A stretch of 64,000 nucleotides of DNA. It comes from an uncultured Bacteroidales bacterium (GTDB lineage: Bacteria; Bacteroidota; Bacteroidia; Bacteroidales; SZUA-534). Shown piece after piece: positions 17,101 to 24,052 of the stretch. Position 1 is the first letter of the stretch. Each line of letters starts with the position of its first letter. The stretch is taken from the NCBI GenBank assembly GCA_902790595.1, contig CADASL010000005.1, forward strand, positions 216,949-280,948, written 5' to 3'. The notes beneath the pieces are model-generated. The model did no database searches, was not told the DNA's origin, and worked only from the letters and a program-made list of their open reading frames with translations. A program made the position numbers and the translations under genes.

Positions 17101-19658
17101 GTGAGCAGGCTAAGGTAAGTTTCTATGCGCCAAACGGTTCGCGCGCCATTGTCAATATCGAAAACGGTTCCAAGATTCTGTCAACTGCCAATTACTTCTT
17201 CGACGGCGACGGCAATAAGACGGTTTCGATAGATGTAACACCTGAGATGGCGCCTAACGCTTACATACACATAATGTTGATTCAGAAATATCAGCAATCC
17301 GACAACGACCGGCCGATACGAATGTACGGTGTTACCCCGATTATCGTTGACAATCCCGATTCGCACCTGTTGCCCGTTGCCACAGTTGCCGACAAACTGC
17401 GCTCCTGCGAGGCCTATACGGTGAAAGTGAGCGAGCAGAAGGGACGACCGATGTCTTACACGCTGGCAATTGTCGATGAGGGCCTGCTCGACCTGACCAA
17501 CTTCAAAACACCCGACCCGTGGCGCGCGTTCAACGGAAAAGAGGCGCTCGGAATCCGCTATTGGGATGTGTATAACAATATTTTAGGCGCATACGGAGGA
17601 AAGATTGAGCAGATGTTCTCGATTGGCGGCGACGATGAAATCCTGGGGAACTCCGACCCAACGGCCGACCGTTTCAAACCTGTTGTGCAGTTTGTGGGGC
17701 CGTGCACATTGGATAAAGGCAAGACCGCGACGCACAAACTTTATATGCCTAACTACAACGGCCGCGTGCGCGTTATGGTTATCGCCACCAACGGCAAGGC
17801 TTTCGGCAGTACCGACAAGAGCGTGTTTGTGGCGCGGCCACTTATGGTAACAGCCACTTTGCCGCGAATGATAGGCTGCGACGAGGAGATGGAAGTGTCG
17901 GCTACAGTGTTTGCCACGGAGCAAGGTATGGGCAATGTCAATGTGAGACTGAATGTGTCTGACGGAATGACAGTTATAGGCGATAGCAAGCAGGTTGTCG
18001 AACTGAATTCGATAGGCGACAAGACTGTGAAATTCAGAGTGAGGACTTCGGCAACGGCGCAGGTCGGAAACATTAGTTTGACGTGTGAGGCGAAGGGCGA
18101 GAAGGCGTCGTACAGCACACCAATAGAGGTGCAGTACCGCCAGCTGCCGCAGAGCAAGTCAGACAGTTACACAATTGCCCCTGGCGAGTCGCAGGTAATA
18201 AAACCTGAGATATTCGGCCTGAGTGGCACCAACGACCTGTCGCTCGAGGTATCGTCCATTGTTCCAATCAACCTCAACGAGCGTCTCAATTATCTTGTGC
18301 AATATCCGCACGGATGCATTGAGCAGACAACTTCAAAAGTGCTGGCGCAACTTATGCTCAGCGAGCTCACAACCCTCGCTCCGCAGAAGGCCTACGATGT
18401 GCAGAAGAATGTTCAGTCGGGTTTGAATAAGTACCGCGGATTCCAGACCGTTTCGGGCGGAATGGCTTACTGGCAGGGCAATAAGACCCCCAATGAGTGG
18501 GGAAGCATTTACGCAATGCACTGCATAACAACGGCCGAGGCCAAGGGCTACCGCATACCCGACGGTGTCAAGCCGGCGCTGCTCAACTACCTCAAGAACG
18601 AAGCCAACCGCTGGACGTATAGCTCACGCAATTCCAAAGCCCTGATTCAGGCCTACAGACTTTATGTGCTGGCTCTCAACAATATGGCCGATATGAGCGC
18701 AATGAACAGAATGAAAGGCGGTGCCAGCGGTTTAGGCGAAAACACCGCGTGGTTCCTTGCCGGAAGTTACGCGCTTGCCGGACGCAAGGATATAGCCAAT
18801 GAGATTCTTGCTCACACAGTGGCGTCGGATTACGGCGATGACGATTACTCCTATGGCAGCACTTACCGCGATATTGCCGTGAAAGCAATGGTACTCACCG
18901 ATTTAGGACGCGTACAGGAGGCTTCGGATTATATAAAGCAGATATCTGATATAATGTCAGACGAGCGCTGGTTAAGCACGCAGAGCATAGCGTTCTGCCT
19001 CTATTCTGTGTCGCATTTTTACGGAGTTACAGGCAAACCGCAACCGGCTGAGTTCAGATATGAGTATGACGGCAACAAGCAGGATGTTAATTCCAAGACC
19101 GAACTTGTAAGCACTTTCGACCTGTGCAAGTCGGCTGACAGCTACAGCCCGCTCACAGTCACAAACAAAGGCAAGAGCACGATATTTGTCAAGGTCCGCC
19201 GGTCGGGAATACCGCCGCGCGCCAGTGAGGAAGCTTTCAACAACAAGCTGGCGCTCAATGTCAGATATATCGATTTCAACACCAAGCAGGATGTTGATGT
19301 TACCAATCTGCATTCGGGCGACAACATTGAGGCGGTGATTACAGTGCGAAACACCACCGATTTCGCCATTCGCAACGTGGCCATTGAGCAGTATATCCCG
19401 TCAGGTTGGGAAATCCTCAACGAGCGCTTTATGGAGGGCGGTCAGGCCGAAAGCAACTCGCTGTCGTATCAGGATATCCGCGACGACCGTGTTTACAGTT
19501 ATATCGATTATCTGGCGCCGAACAAAAAAGTTGAAATAACAGTGAAACTCTGCGCCACCTACGGCGGCAAGTTCTATCTGCCGTCAGTAAAGGCCTATGC
19601 AATGTACGACAACGACAAGCAGGCCAATACGGTTGGTGCCGAAGTGGAAGTGAAATAG
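14154..19658 (+). CDS. Bacterial alpha-2-macroglobulin lipoprotein with thioester
   Basis: A 1834-residue lipoprotein: the signal peptide ends in AVFAGC (Cys19). An N-terminal Ig-like domain is followed by macroglobulin domains; GTRGFIYGERGVWRPGDTLH marks the MG2/MG3 region. The thioester motif CIEQ (residues 1388-1391, context YPHGCIEQTTSK) is intact, followed by the alpha/alpha toroid and receptor-like domain. The family traps attacking proteases in the periplasm and partners PBP1C. Odd features are an Asp/Tyr-rich stretch around residues 460-485 and a WWWW cluster near 880. A divergent pbpC and shared promoter region support co-function. Confidence 0.95.
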   Translation: MKTQILSILLMAFAAVFAGCNSENKQAKSYSPYVDAVTPSEVPRDSKISIEFNREIIDSYANGKSISKYVSINPALSGEWVVLNDNKLIEFTPSKPLKAGKTYTVVADVNELLGVDKPEGKFTFKFTALAWQANAFFSDYSIDDSGEGLFKIKLSVITVDHESDEAVENCGTFSDTFQKIEWTHSTDGKRHEATISGIKGRKTDYDFRYNYKADESGKKATVKATIPAFTQFDVWQVNYVTKPTRCIEVAFNSALGEAETAASYIKIDGNPCEQYETDGNTFRIFIDSKAKGKINVLVMKGLPNREAKQTKEDRTFAVDLGGDKPELSLLRTGSLIPLTDNLIIPFSSCYYRGVLVKVIKIKERNIGQFLQVNNISGSRELKRVGRLVAHKFILFDSEENDLSATNTFAIKLNELITPEPGAIYRVSLNVEQRLSAYPGANETNYTDAELTDYFNRRASSAESSFDYNNEYYYYDDDDDYYWRSSDPTQPSYYNHRVCSVNVLATNLGMVAETGSDDKMNVWVNNLLTTEPEPDVDLKMYNYQGDQIASARTDANGFAVFGKPENKAFYIAAYKGEQRTYMRVDNGSALSTSNFDVGGEILQNGTRGFIYGERGVWRPGDTLHLAFILNDRIGNIGDDYPVTISLSTPQGQLYTTRTVPEGSNGLYCFDLPTAADAPTGQWTAKVNAGNLEYSKYLRVETVKPNRLKVALTVPDNKLTPSSNIVSLHSEWLNGNPVRNLKYDIKLTVSKTSTAFEKYSDYTFEDSYNRFRTEEHPLIKGVLDADGNANTAVSLATSTNAPGKMRAGLTTKVYEESGDFSINSISVPYSPFSRYIGIKEPKADTRYGWLSTDNPHEFSIVSVDDDGNPVPNVECKVSVYKLKYWWWWDSDDGEVAEYVNDSYREPVTTARVTTDSRGMATYRMEVNGDNWGSYYIRVADASKGHSTAITSYFDWPSGQPRQTDGDSESAFALKFQTDKAVYTPGEQAKVSFYAPNGSRAIVNIENGSKILSTANYFFDGDGNKTVSIDVTPEMAPNAYIHIMLIQKYQQSDNDRPIRMYGVTPIIVDNPDSHLLPVATVADKLRSCEAYTVKVSEQKGRPMSYTLAIVDEGLLDLTNFKTPDPWRAFNGKEALGIRYWDVYNNILGAYGGKIEQMFSIGGDDEILGNSDPTADRFKPVVQFVGPCTLDKGKTATHKLYMPNYNGRVRVMVIATNGKAFGSTDKSVFVARPLMVTATLPRMIGCDEEMEVSATVFATEQGMGNVNVRLNVSDGMTVIGDSKQVVELNSIGDKTVKFRVRTSATAQVGNISLTCEAKGEKASYSTPIEVQYRQLPQSKSDSYTIAPGESQVIKPEIFGLSGTNDLSLEVSSIVPINLNERLNYLVQYPHGCIEQTTSKVLAQLMLSELTTLAPQKAYDVQKNVQSGLNKYRGFQTVSGGMAYWQGNKTPNEWGSIYAMHCITTAEAKGYRIPDGVKPALLNYLKNEANRWTYSSRNSKALIQAYRLYVLALNNMADMSAMNRMKGGASGLGENTAWFLAGSYALAGRKDIANEILAHTVASDYGDDDYSYGSTYRDIAVKAMVLTDLGRVQEASDYIKQISDIMSDERWLSTQSIAFCLYSVSHFYGVTGKPQPAEFRYEYDGNKQDVNSKTELVSTFDLCKSADSYSPLTVTNKGKSTIFVKVRRSGIPPRASEEAFNNKLALNVRYIDFNTKQDVDVTNLHSGDNIEAVITVRNTTDFAIRNVAIEQYIPSGWEILNERFMEGGQAESNSLSYQDIRDDRVYSYIDYLAPNKKVEITVKLCATYGGKFYLPSVKAYAMYDNDKQANTVGAEVEVK

Positions 19659-19682
19659 GTGCAAAAAATAGAAGAGAAAAAG

Positions 19683-19708
19683 GCGCTCTATTGAGCGCTT
19701 TTTTTTTG
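19683..19708 (+). terminator. Terminator of the alpha-2-macroglobulin gene
   Basis: GCGCTC pairs with GAGCGC around a TATT loop, flanked by an A-rich arm and followed by nine or ten T. It lies 24 nt after the stop codon. Confidence 0.8.
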
Positions 19709-19952
19709 CTAATCATCAGTAAATGACGCGTTTTTTTTCGCACAGATTAGCACTATTTCCTCTAACTGATTTCAAAGATTTAGGCTTAATTGTCAAAAGC
19801 ATACCTAAAACTCTTGTAATATGTTGAAGTTGACATATTTGCTGATTACTAATATTGAAAGAGTTGAACTAAAATAAAAGCATCCCAGATTCTACTTTGA
19901 TAAAAATTCTTTTTTGTACCGTCTTGCCGGCACAAAAATCCCTCTGCATTTA

Positions 19953-19960
19953 TAATTTTG
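19953..19960 (+). promoter_or_regulatory. -7 element of the DUF3109 gene
   Basis: TAATTTTG is a perfect match to TAnnTTTG, 21 bp before the ATG at 19982; no good -33 element was found. It overlaps an alternative upstream start (19958), which argues for translation from 19982. Confidence 0.55.
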
Positions 19961-19981
19961 CCACCCGAAAACCAATCGCTT

Positions 19982-20560
19982 ATGTTCGAAATCGACGGAA
20001 AACTAGTCAGTCTTGATGTGATTGAAGAGAAATTCTTCTGCAACCTGACCGTGTGCAAGGGAAACTGCTGTGTGCAAGGCTCATCGGGCGCGCCGCTCAC
20101 CAATGACGAGACGCATATTCTCGACCGCATTTTTGAGACCATCCGTCCGCGGCTGACGCCCGAAGGTGTGGCGGCCGTTGAAGCGCAAGGCAAGTGGATT
20201 GTCGACCGCGACGGCGACAAGGTGACAACGCTCGTCGACAACGGGCCGTGCGCCTACGCCGTAAATGACGGAAAAATTGTGAAATGTGCCATCGAGATGG
20301 CTTGGCGCGATGGCGAGGTCGATTTTCAGAAGCCCATTTCGTGCCATCTATATCCCATCCGCATCAAGCGCTGCGGCGATTTTGACGCTCTCAACTACGA
20401 GCGCATTCCGCTCTGTTTCGAAGCAACCGAAAAGGGTGAACGTTTGGGTGTGCCTGTCTATAGATTCCTGAAAGAGCCGCTGATACGCAAATATGGCGAG
20501 GCGTTTTACGATGAACTATGCCTTGTGGCCAGCGAATGGAAAAAGCAGAAAGGACGTTAG
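19982..20560 (+). CDS. DUF3109 family Cys-rich protein
   Basis: A 192-residue cytoplasmic protein of the DUF3109 family, distantly like the YkgJ-type zinc/iron-chelating proteins. Conserved cysteines appear in the early cluster FFCNLTVCKGNCCVQG, in GPCAYAV, in KCAIE and in ISCHLYPIRIK. This spacing suggests a bound metal or Fe-S site, but the function is unknown. The start at 19982 (MFEIDGKLVSLD) agrees with the promoter position and with the remnant copy beginning at 11430. It is unrelated in function to the upstream gene pair as far as can be seen. Confidence 0.88.
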   Translation: MFEIDGKLVSLDVIEEKFFCNLTVCKGNCCVQGSSGAPLTNDETHILDRIFETIRPRLTPEGVAAVEAQGKWIVDRDGDKVTTLVDNGPCAYAVNDGKIVKCAIEMAWRDGEVDFQKPISCHLYPIRIKRCGDFDALNYERIPLCFEATEKGERLGVPVYRFLKEPLIRKYGEAFYDELCLVASEWKKQKGR

Positions 20561-20595
20561 GCACTAGGCATTAGAATGTAGGAATGATGTATTTA

Positions 20596-20626
20596 TTCTA
20601 AATTCTAAATTCTGAATTCAAAATTG
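20596..20626. repeat. ATTCTAAA short tandem repeat
   Basis: Degenerate ATTCTAAA/ATTCTGAA units lie between the convergent DUF3109 and Na/Pi cotransporter genes. No clear terminator hairpin was found in this gap. Confidence 0.5.
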
Positions 20627-20664
20627 CAAGGCCCCCACACATCTATCCTTCAGTCCTTCAATCC

Positions 20665-22374
20665 TTAAACGGTGAGCCTTACCTGCGCGTGGGCTTCGAC
20701 AACGTTAATCACATAGTCGCCCAACTTCTCGCAGTCGCAGATGATGTCCATATAATGGACGCCCATCTGATAGTCGTACTTCTTGTCGTTAATGTCGAAT
20801 ATGTTGTTCTCTTTCAGGCGCGAACGGAAGGTGTTAATCTCGTTCTCGATGTTGAGCGACTGAACGGCGAGCACAGTGCCTTCGGTATCTTCAATCAGCT
20901 TAATCATTTGAGTCAGAGCGCTTTCCACCAGTTCAAACATATGCTCAATGTGAGCATACTGCTCGGGTGTGAAATCTTCCTTCGAATCGAACTTGTGCTT
21001 GATGACGCGGCTCATATTGTAGTTGCTGTCGCAGATGCTCTCAATTTCCGAAATCTCGCGCAGCATCGACCTGACAGTCGATTTGCCTTCGGGGCTCAAT
21101 CGGCCTTCAGCCACGTTGTTCAGGTAGTTGGCAATCTCGATTTCCATATTGTCGCTGATGCCTTCGTACTTCTCAATCCGCGAGTAGAGTTTCGAGAATT
21201 CGTTCACATCGTCAAGGTGCAGCAGCGTTTTCACGAATCCGAACATTTTCAGCGACCGTTCAGCAAATAGATTGATTTCCTTGCGCGCTTCCAGAATCGA
21301 GAGTTCTGAAGTCGACATCATACCGCCGCTGATAAAGCGCAGGCGGATGTCGTCGTCTTCTTCCTTGTTTTTGATGACGCGGCCGATAAACCTTTCAAGC
21401 GGCTTGATAAACCAAATGAGCAGCATCACGTTGCAAAGGTTGAAAGCCGTGTGGAAGCCCGTCAGAGCGTAGGTTACGCGAACTGACGCTTGCGCGATTT
21501 CGTCGGGTGTCTGCGGCACAAAATCGGGGTCGAAGCCCACAACGTGGCAGACCATATTCACGAACGGATGGAAGATTATCAGAATCCAGCAAACACCGAA
21601 AAGGTTGAAAATCAAGTGTGCAAGGGCAGCCCTTCGCGCTTGTGTGCTTGCGTTCAGAGCGGCAATGTTCGACGTCACGGTTGTGCCGATGTTCTCACCC
21701 ATTACAAGCGCAATGCCTTGATAGATAGGCAGAACGCCGCTTGAGCAAAGTATAAGGGTGATGGCCATAATTGCCGCCGACGACTGCACGCACATTGTCA
21801 GGAATCCGCCCAGAAGCAGGAACAGCAGTGTGGTCCAGAAGCCCCAGTGTCCGCACGAAGCGAAGAAATTGATAACCGTTTGGTTATGCGACAGGTCCAT
21901 TTCAACTGCATTGGCGCGCAAAGTGGTGAGTCCCAAGAACATAAATGCAAATCCGAAGACAAACTCACCAAACGATTTTGTGCCGTTGCTCTTCATAAAC
22001 GACAGCACAATGCCCAAAGCGAAGAGCGGGTAAACCACGCTCGTCATATCGAATTGGAAACCGAAAATGGCCATCAGCCAGCCCGTGACGGTGGTTCCGA
22101 TGTTGGCACCCATAATAACAGCGATGGCCTGCGTCAGAGTGAGCAAGCCAGCGTTTACAAAACTTACGGTGAGCACGGTAGTCGCTGTTGACGACTGCAC
22201 GGCAGCCGTGATGAATGTACCTGTGAGCAGGGCCGTGAAGCGGTTTTTTGTCATTGTGCCAAGCACGTTGCGCAGGTGGCCGCCAGTGAGTTTCTGCAAG
22301 CCTTCGCTCATCGTCTTCATACCGAACATCAGCAAGGCAAGGCAGCCGAGAAGTTTGAAAATGGTAAGAATCAT
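20665..22374 (-). CDS. Na+/phosphate cotransporter family protein with PhoU domain
   Basis: A 569-residue inner-membrane protein. Two inverted repeats of the Na/Pi-cotransporter domain occupy the first ~340 residues, each with the signature QSS motif (AAVQSSTATTVLT and CVQSSAAIMAI) and a GANIGTT/GENIGTT turn. The remaining ~200 residues are a PhoU-like helical domain with acidic metal-binding pattern. It probably imports phosphate or regulates its uptake. The gene stands alone, with a candidate -7 element upstream. Confidence 0.92.
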   Translation of the reverse strand: MILTIFKLLGCLALLMFGMKTMSEGLQKLTGGHLRNVLGTMTKNRFTALLTGTFITAAVQSSTATTVLTVSFVNAGLLTLTQAIAVIMGANIGTTVTGWLMAIFGFQFDMTSVVYPLFALGIVLSFMKSNGTKSFGEFVFGFAFMFLGLTTLRANAVEMDLSHNQTVINFFASCGHWGFWTTLLFLLLGGFLTMCVQSSAAIMAITLILCSSGVLPIYQGIALVMGENIGTTVTSNIAALNASTQARRAALAHLIFNLFGVCWILIIFHPFVNMVCHVVGFDPDFVPQTPDEIAQASVRVTYALTGFHTAFNLCNVMLLIWFIKPLERFIGRVIKNKEEDDDIRLRFISGGMMSTSELSILEARKEINLFAERSLKMFGFVKTLLHLDDVNEFSKLYSRIEKYEGISDNMEIEIANYLNNVAEGRLSPEGKSTVRSMLREISEIESICDSNYNMSRVIKHKFDSKEDFTPEQYAHIEHMFELVESALTQMIKLIEDTEGTVLAVQSLNIENEINTFRSRLKENNIFDINDKKYDYQMGVHYMDIICDCEKLGDYVINVVEAHAQVRLTV

Positions 22375-22446
22375 CCTTTTAAATCATTGATTGACAATCA
22401 ACAAACTCGCCATCGCGCGTCGGTTGATGCCATTAGTTACCGTTGG

Positions 22447-22454
22447 CAAATATA
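22447..22454 (-). promoter_or_regulatory. -7 element of the Na/Pi cotransporter gene
   Basis: CAAATATA on the plus strand reads TATATTTG on the minus strand, a perfect Bacteroidota -7 element about 73 nt before the start. No matching -33 element was found. Confidence 0.45.
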
Positions 22455-22527
22455 AGCACACAAATTTTTCTGCCGAAATAAATGATGATACAATTAGGAG
22501 ATTTACCTAAAAATAGTGTTGCGAGTA

Positions 22528-22608
22528 AGGTTTAAAGTTTAACAGGTTTAACAGGTTTAAAGTGCGTGGTTCTTGGTTTGTAATTCGTAATTCGTAATTT
22601 GTAATTAC
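22528..22608. repeat. Low-complexity repeats next to the glycosylase stop
   Basis: AACAGGTTT is repeated at 22528-22562 and TAATTCG/TAATTTG at 22577-22608, ending exactly at the stop codon of the glycosylase gene. Confidence 0.55.
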
Positions 22609-23190
22609 TTATGACAGCATTCCTATTGCTTTGAACATCGCCCGATAGGCGTCGGCTTTCTTTTCAAGCGCCAACGGGTAAGCCCTTGATGTTGAAGGCA
22701 TTCTGAAAAACCGATAGCCGCGCCCGCCAATGGTTAGCGCACTGAACGAGCCCACTTTGGGTTTCGGGCATCCGTAACGGTTGACAATGGCATCGGTGGC
22801 CTTCTCGCCTGTGGTTACAACAGCTTGACATTCTGGTATTTGATTCAACAATGCCGCCAAATCTGTTGGCTCAACAATTTCAAGAAATTTGTCCGACGCA
22901 TTGTCCTTCAGCCGCCTGACAGCCGATGCTGTGTCGAAAATGGCAATTCCCTTTTCGGTGCAGAACCGCACAACTGCTTCATAATCAAAGCGTCGCTCGT
23001 CAGCAATCACAAAGCGGTTTTTGTCGGCATAAAAAATAAGACCCAACACACGCCACATATCGTTTTGGAAATTCGGGTAGAAAAAATCCATCGACCAACG
23101 CGCCCGCGGCGGCGGAAAACTGCCCAACATCAGCACTTTAGCCGACGGTGGCAGAAAAGGTTTCAACGGATGGCGCTCAATATCGCTCAT
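22609..23190 (-). CDS. Uracil/hypoxanthine-DNA glycosylase family protein
   Basis: A 193-residue member of the UDG superfamily. Motif 1 is LMLGSFPPP followed by FFYPNFQNDMWRV, which resembles family 6 hypoxanthine-DNA glycosylases (GSFP with an Asn-x-x-Trp element) more than classical Ung. Motif 2 is the terminal MPSTSRAY. Such enzymes remove deaminated bases in base-excision repair. Whether the base is hypoxanthine or uracil cannot be settled from sequence alone. It is divergent from aat with a 70-bp gap. Confidence 0.82.
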   Translation of the reverse strand: MSDIERHPLKPFLPPSAKVLMLGSFPPPRARWSMDFFYPNFQNDMWRVLGLIFYADKNRFVIADERRFDYEAVVRFCTEKGIAIFDTASAVRRLKDNASDKFLEIVEPTDLAALLNQIPECQAVVTTGEKATDAIVNRYGCPKPKVGSFSALTIGGRGYRFFRMPSTSRAYPLALEKKADAYRAMFKAIGMLS

Positions 23191-23260
23191 TAGTTTTTTT
23201 TGCCGAAAAATAATTCTTTTTGGCTTGCGCGCGATTGCCGCGGTTTCTTAATTTCGCTCT

Positions 23261-23911
23261 ATGATTTTCAAACTCGACAACCGCATTGCCTTCCCCGACC
23301 CGCACCTTGGCGAGCCCGACGGACTTTTTGCCGTTGGCGGCGACCTGTCGGCTGAGCGGCTGCTGCTGGCCTACTCGAACGGCATTTTTCCGTGGTACAG
23401 TTTCCGCAACGAGACCATTATGTGGTTCTGCCCGATGACGCGGTTTGTGATTTTTCCCGAGAAGGTCAGAATATCGCACTCAATGCGTAACGTGCTGAAC
23501 AAGAATGTTTTCACTTGCACCATAAACCAAGATTTTGCCGCAGTGATTCAAAACTGCTCAACCGCCGACGGCCGCTCCGAGCAAGATGGCGCTTGGCTCG
23601 GCCCCGATATGGTTGCGGCTTACAAACATCTGCACGACATTGGCTTTGCAGCAAGTGTCGAAGTCTGGCACGGCAGCCGACTTGTGGGCGGACTCTACGG
23701 CGTAACCATCGGCCGCGCGTTTTTTGGCGAGAGTATGTTCTCGCTCGAACCGAACGCATCGAAAATGGCGCTCATCTTTTTAGCCCGACTAATGGCCGAA
23801 TCGAAAGGCTTATTCATTGATTGTCAGTTCGAAACCGAGCATCTGAAATCGATGGGCGGCGAAACAATCAGTTACGACGAATATATGGCGATGCTGAAAA
23901 CGGAAAAATGA
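23261..23911 (+). CDS. aat: Leucyl/phenylalanyl-tRNA-protein transferase
   Basis: A 216-residue N-end-rule enzyme that adds Leu or Phe from aminoacyl-tRNA to N-terminal Arg or Lys, marking proteins for the ClpS/ClpAP route. Family motifs are FPDP, GLFAVGGDLS, YSNGIFPWY, WFCPMTRFVI, VEVW, GGLYGV, GRAFFGESMFS and IDCQFETEHLKSMGG. The length is normal and the C-terminus complete. A 66-bp piece of its 3' end (23839-23904) is duplicated at 27289-27344 onwards, on the far side of the BspA-like gene. Confidence 0.96.
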   Translation: MIFKLDNRIAFPDPHLGEPDGLFAVGGDLSAERLLLAYSNGIFPWYSFRNETIMWFCPMTRFVIFPEKVRISHSMRNVLNKNVFTCTINQDFAAVIQNCSTADGRSEQDGAWLGPDMVAAYKHLHDIGFAASVEVWHGSRLVGGLYGVTIGRAFFGESMFSLEPNASKMALIFLARLMAESKGLFIDCQFETEHLKSMGGETISYDEYMAMLKTEK

Positions 23912-23960
23912 AAAATCGAAAATTGTTAAAGAACAAAAAATAGTCTTCCGCTTTCAATTA

Positions 23961-23997
23961 AAAAAAACGCCACGGCATTATGCCGCAGCGTTTTTTT
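23961..23997. terminator. Bidirectional terminator between aat and the BspA-like gene
   Basis: A long stem: AAAAAAACGC pairs with GCGTTTTTTT, enclosing CGGCAT/ATGCCG. A and T runs on both sides let it serve both convergent genes. Confidence 0.85.
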
Positions 23998-24052
23998 ACA
24001 GAAACGACAAGCCGACTATATAACCTGTCGCTTCTGCGAGGAAACATCGATC

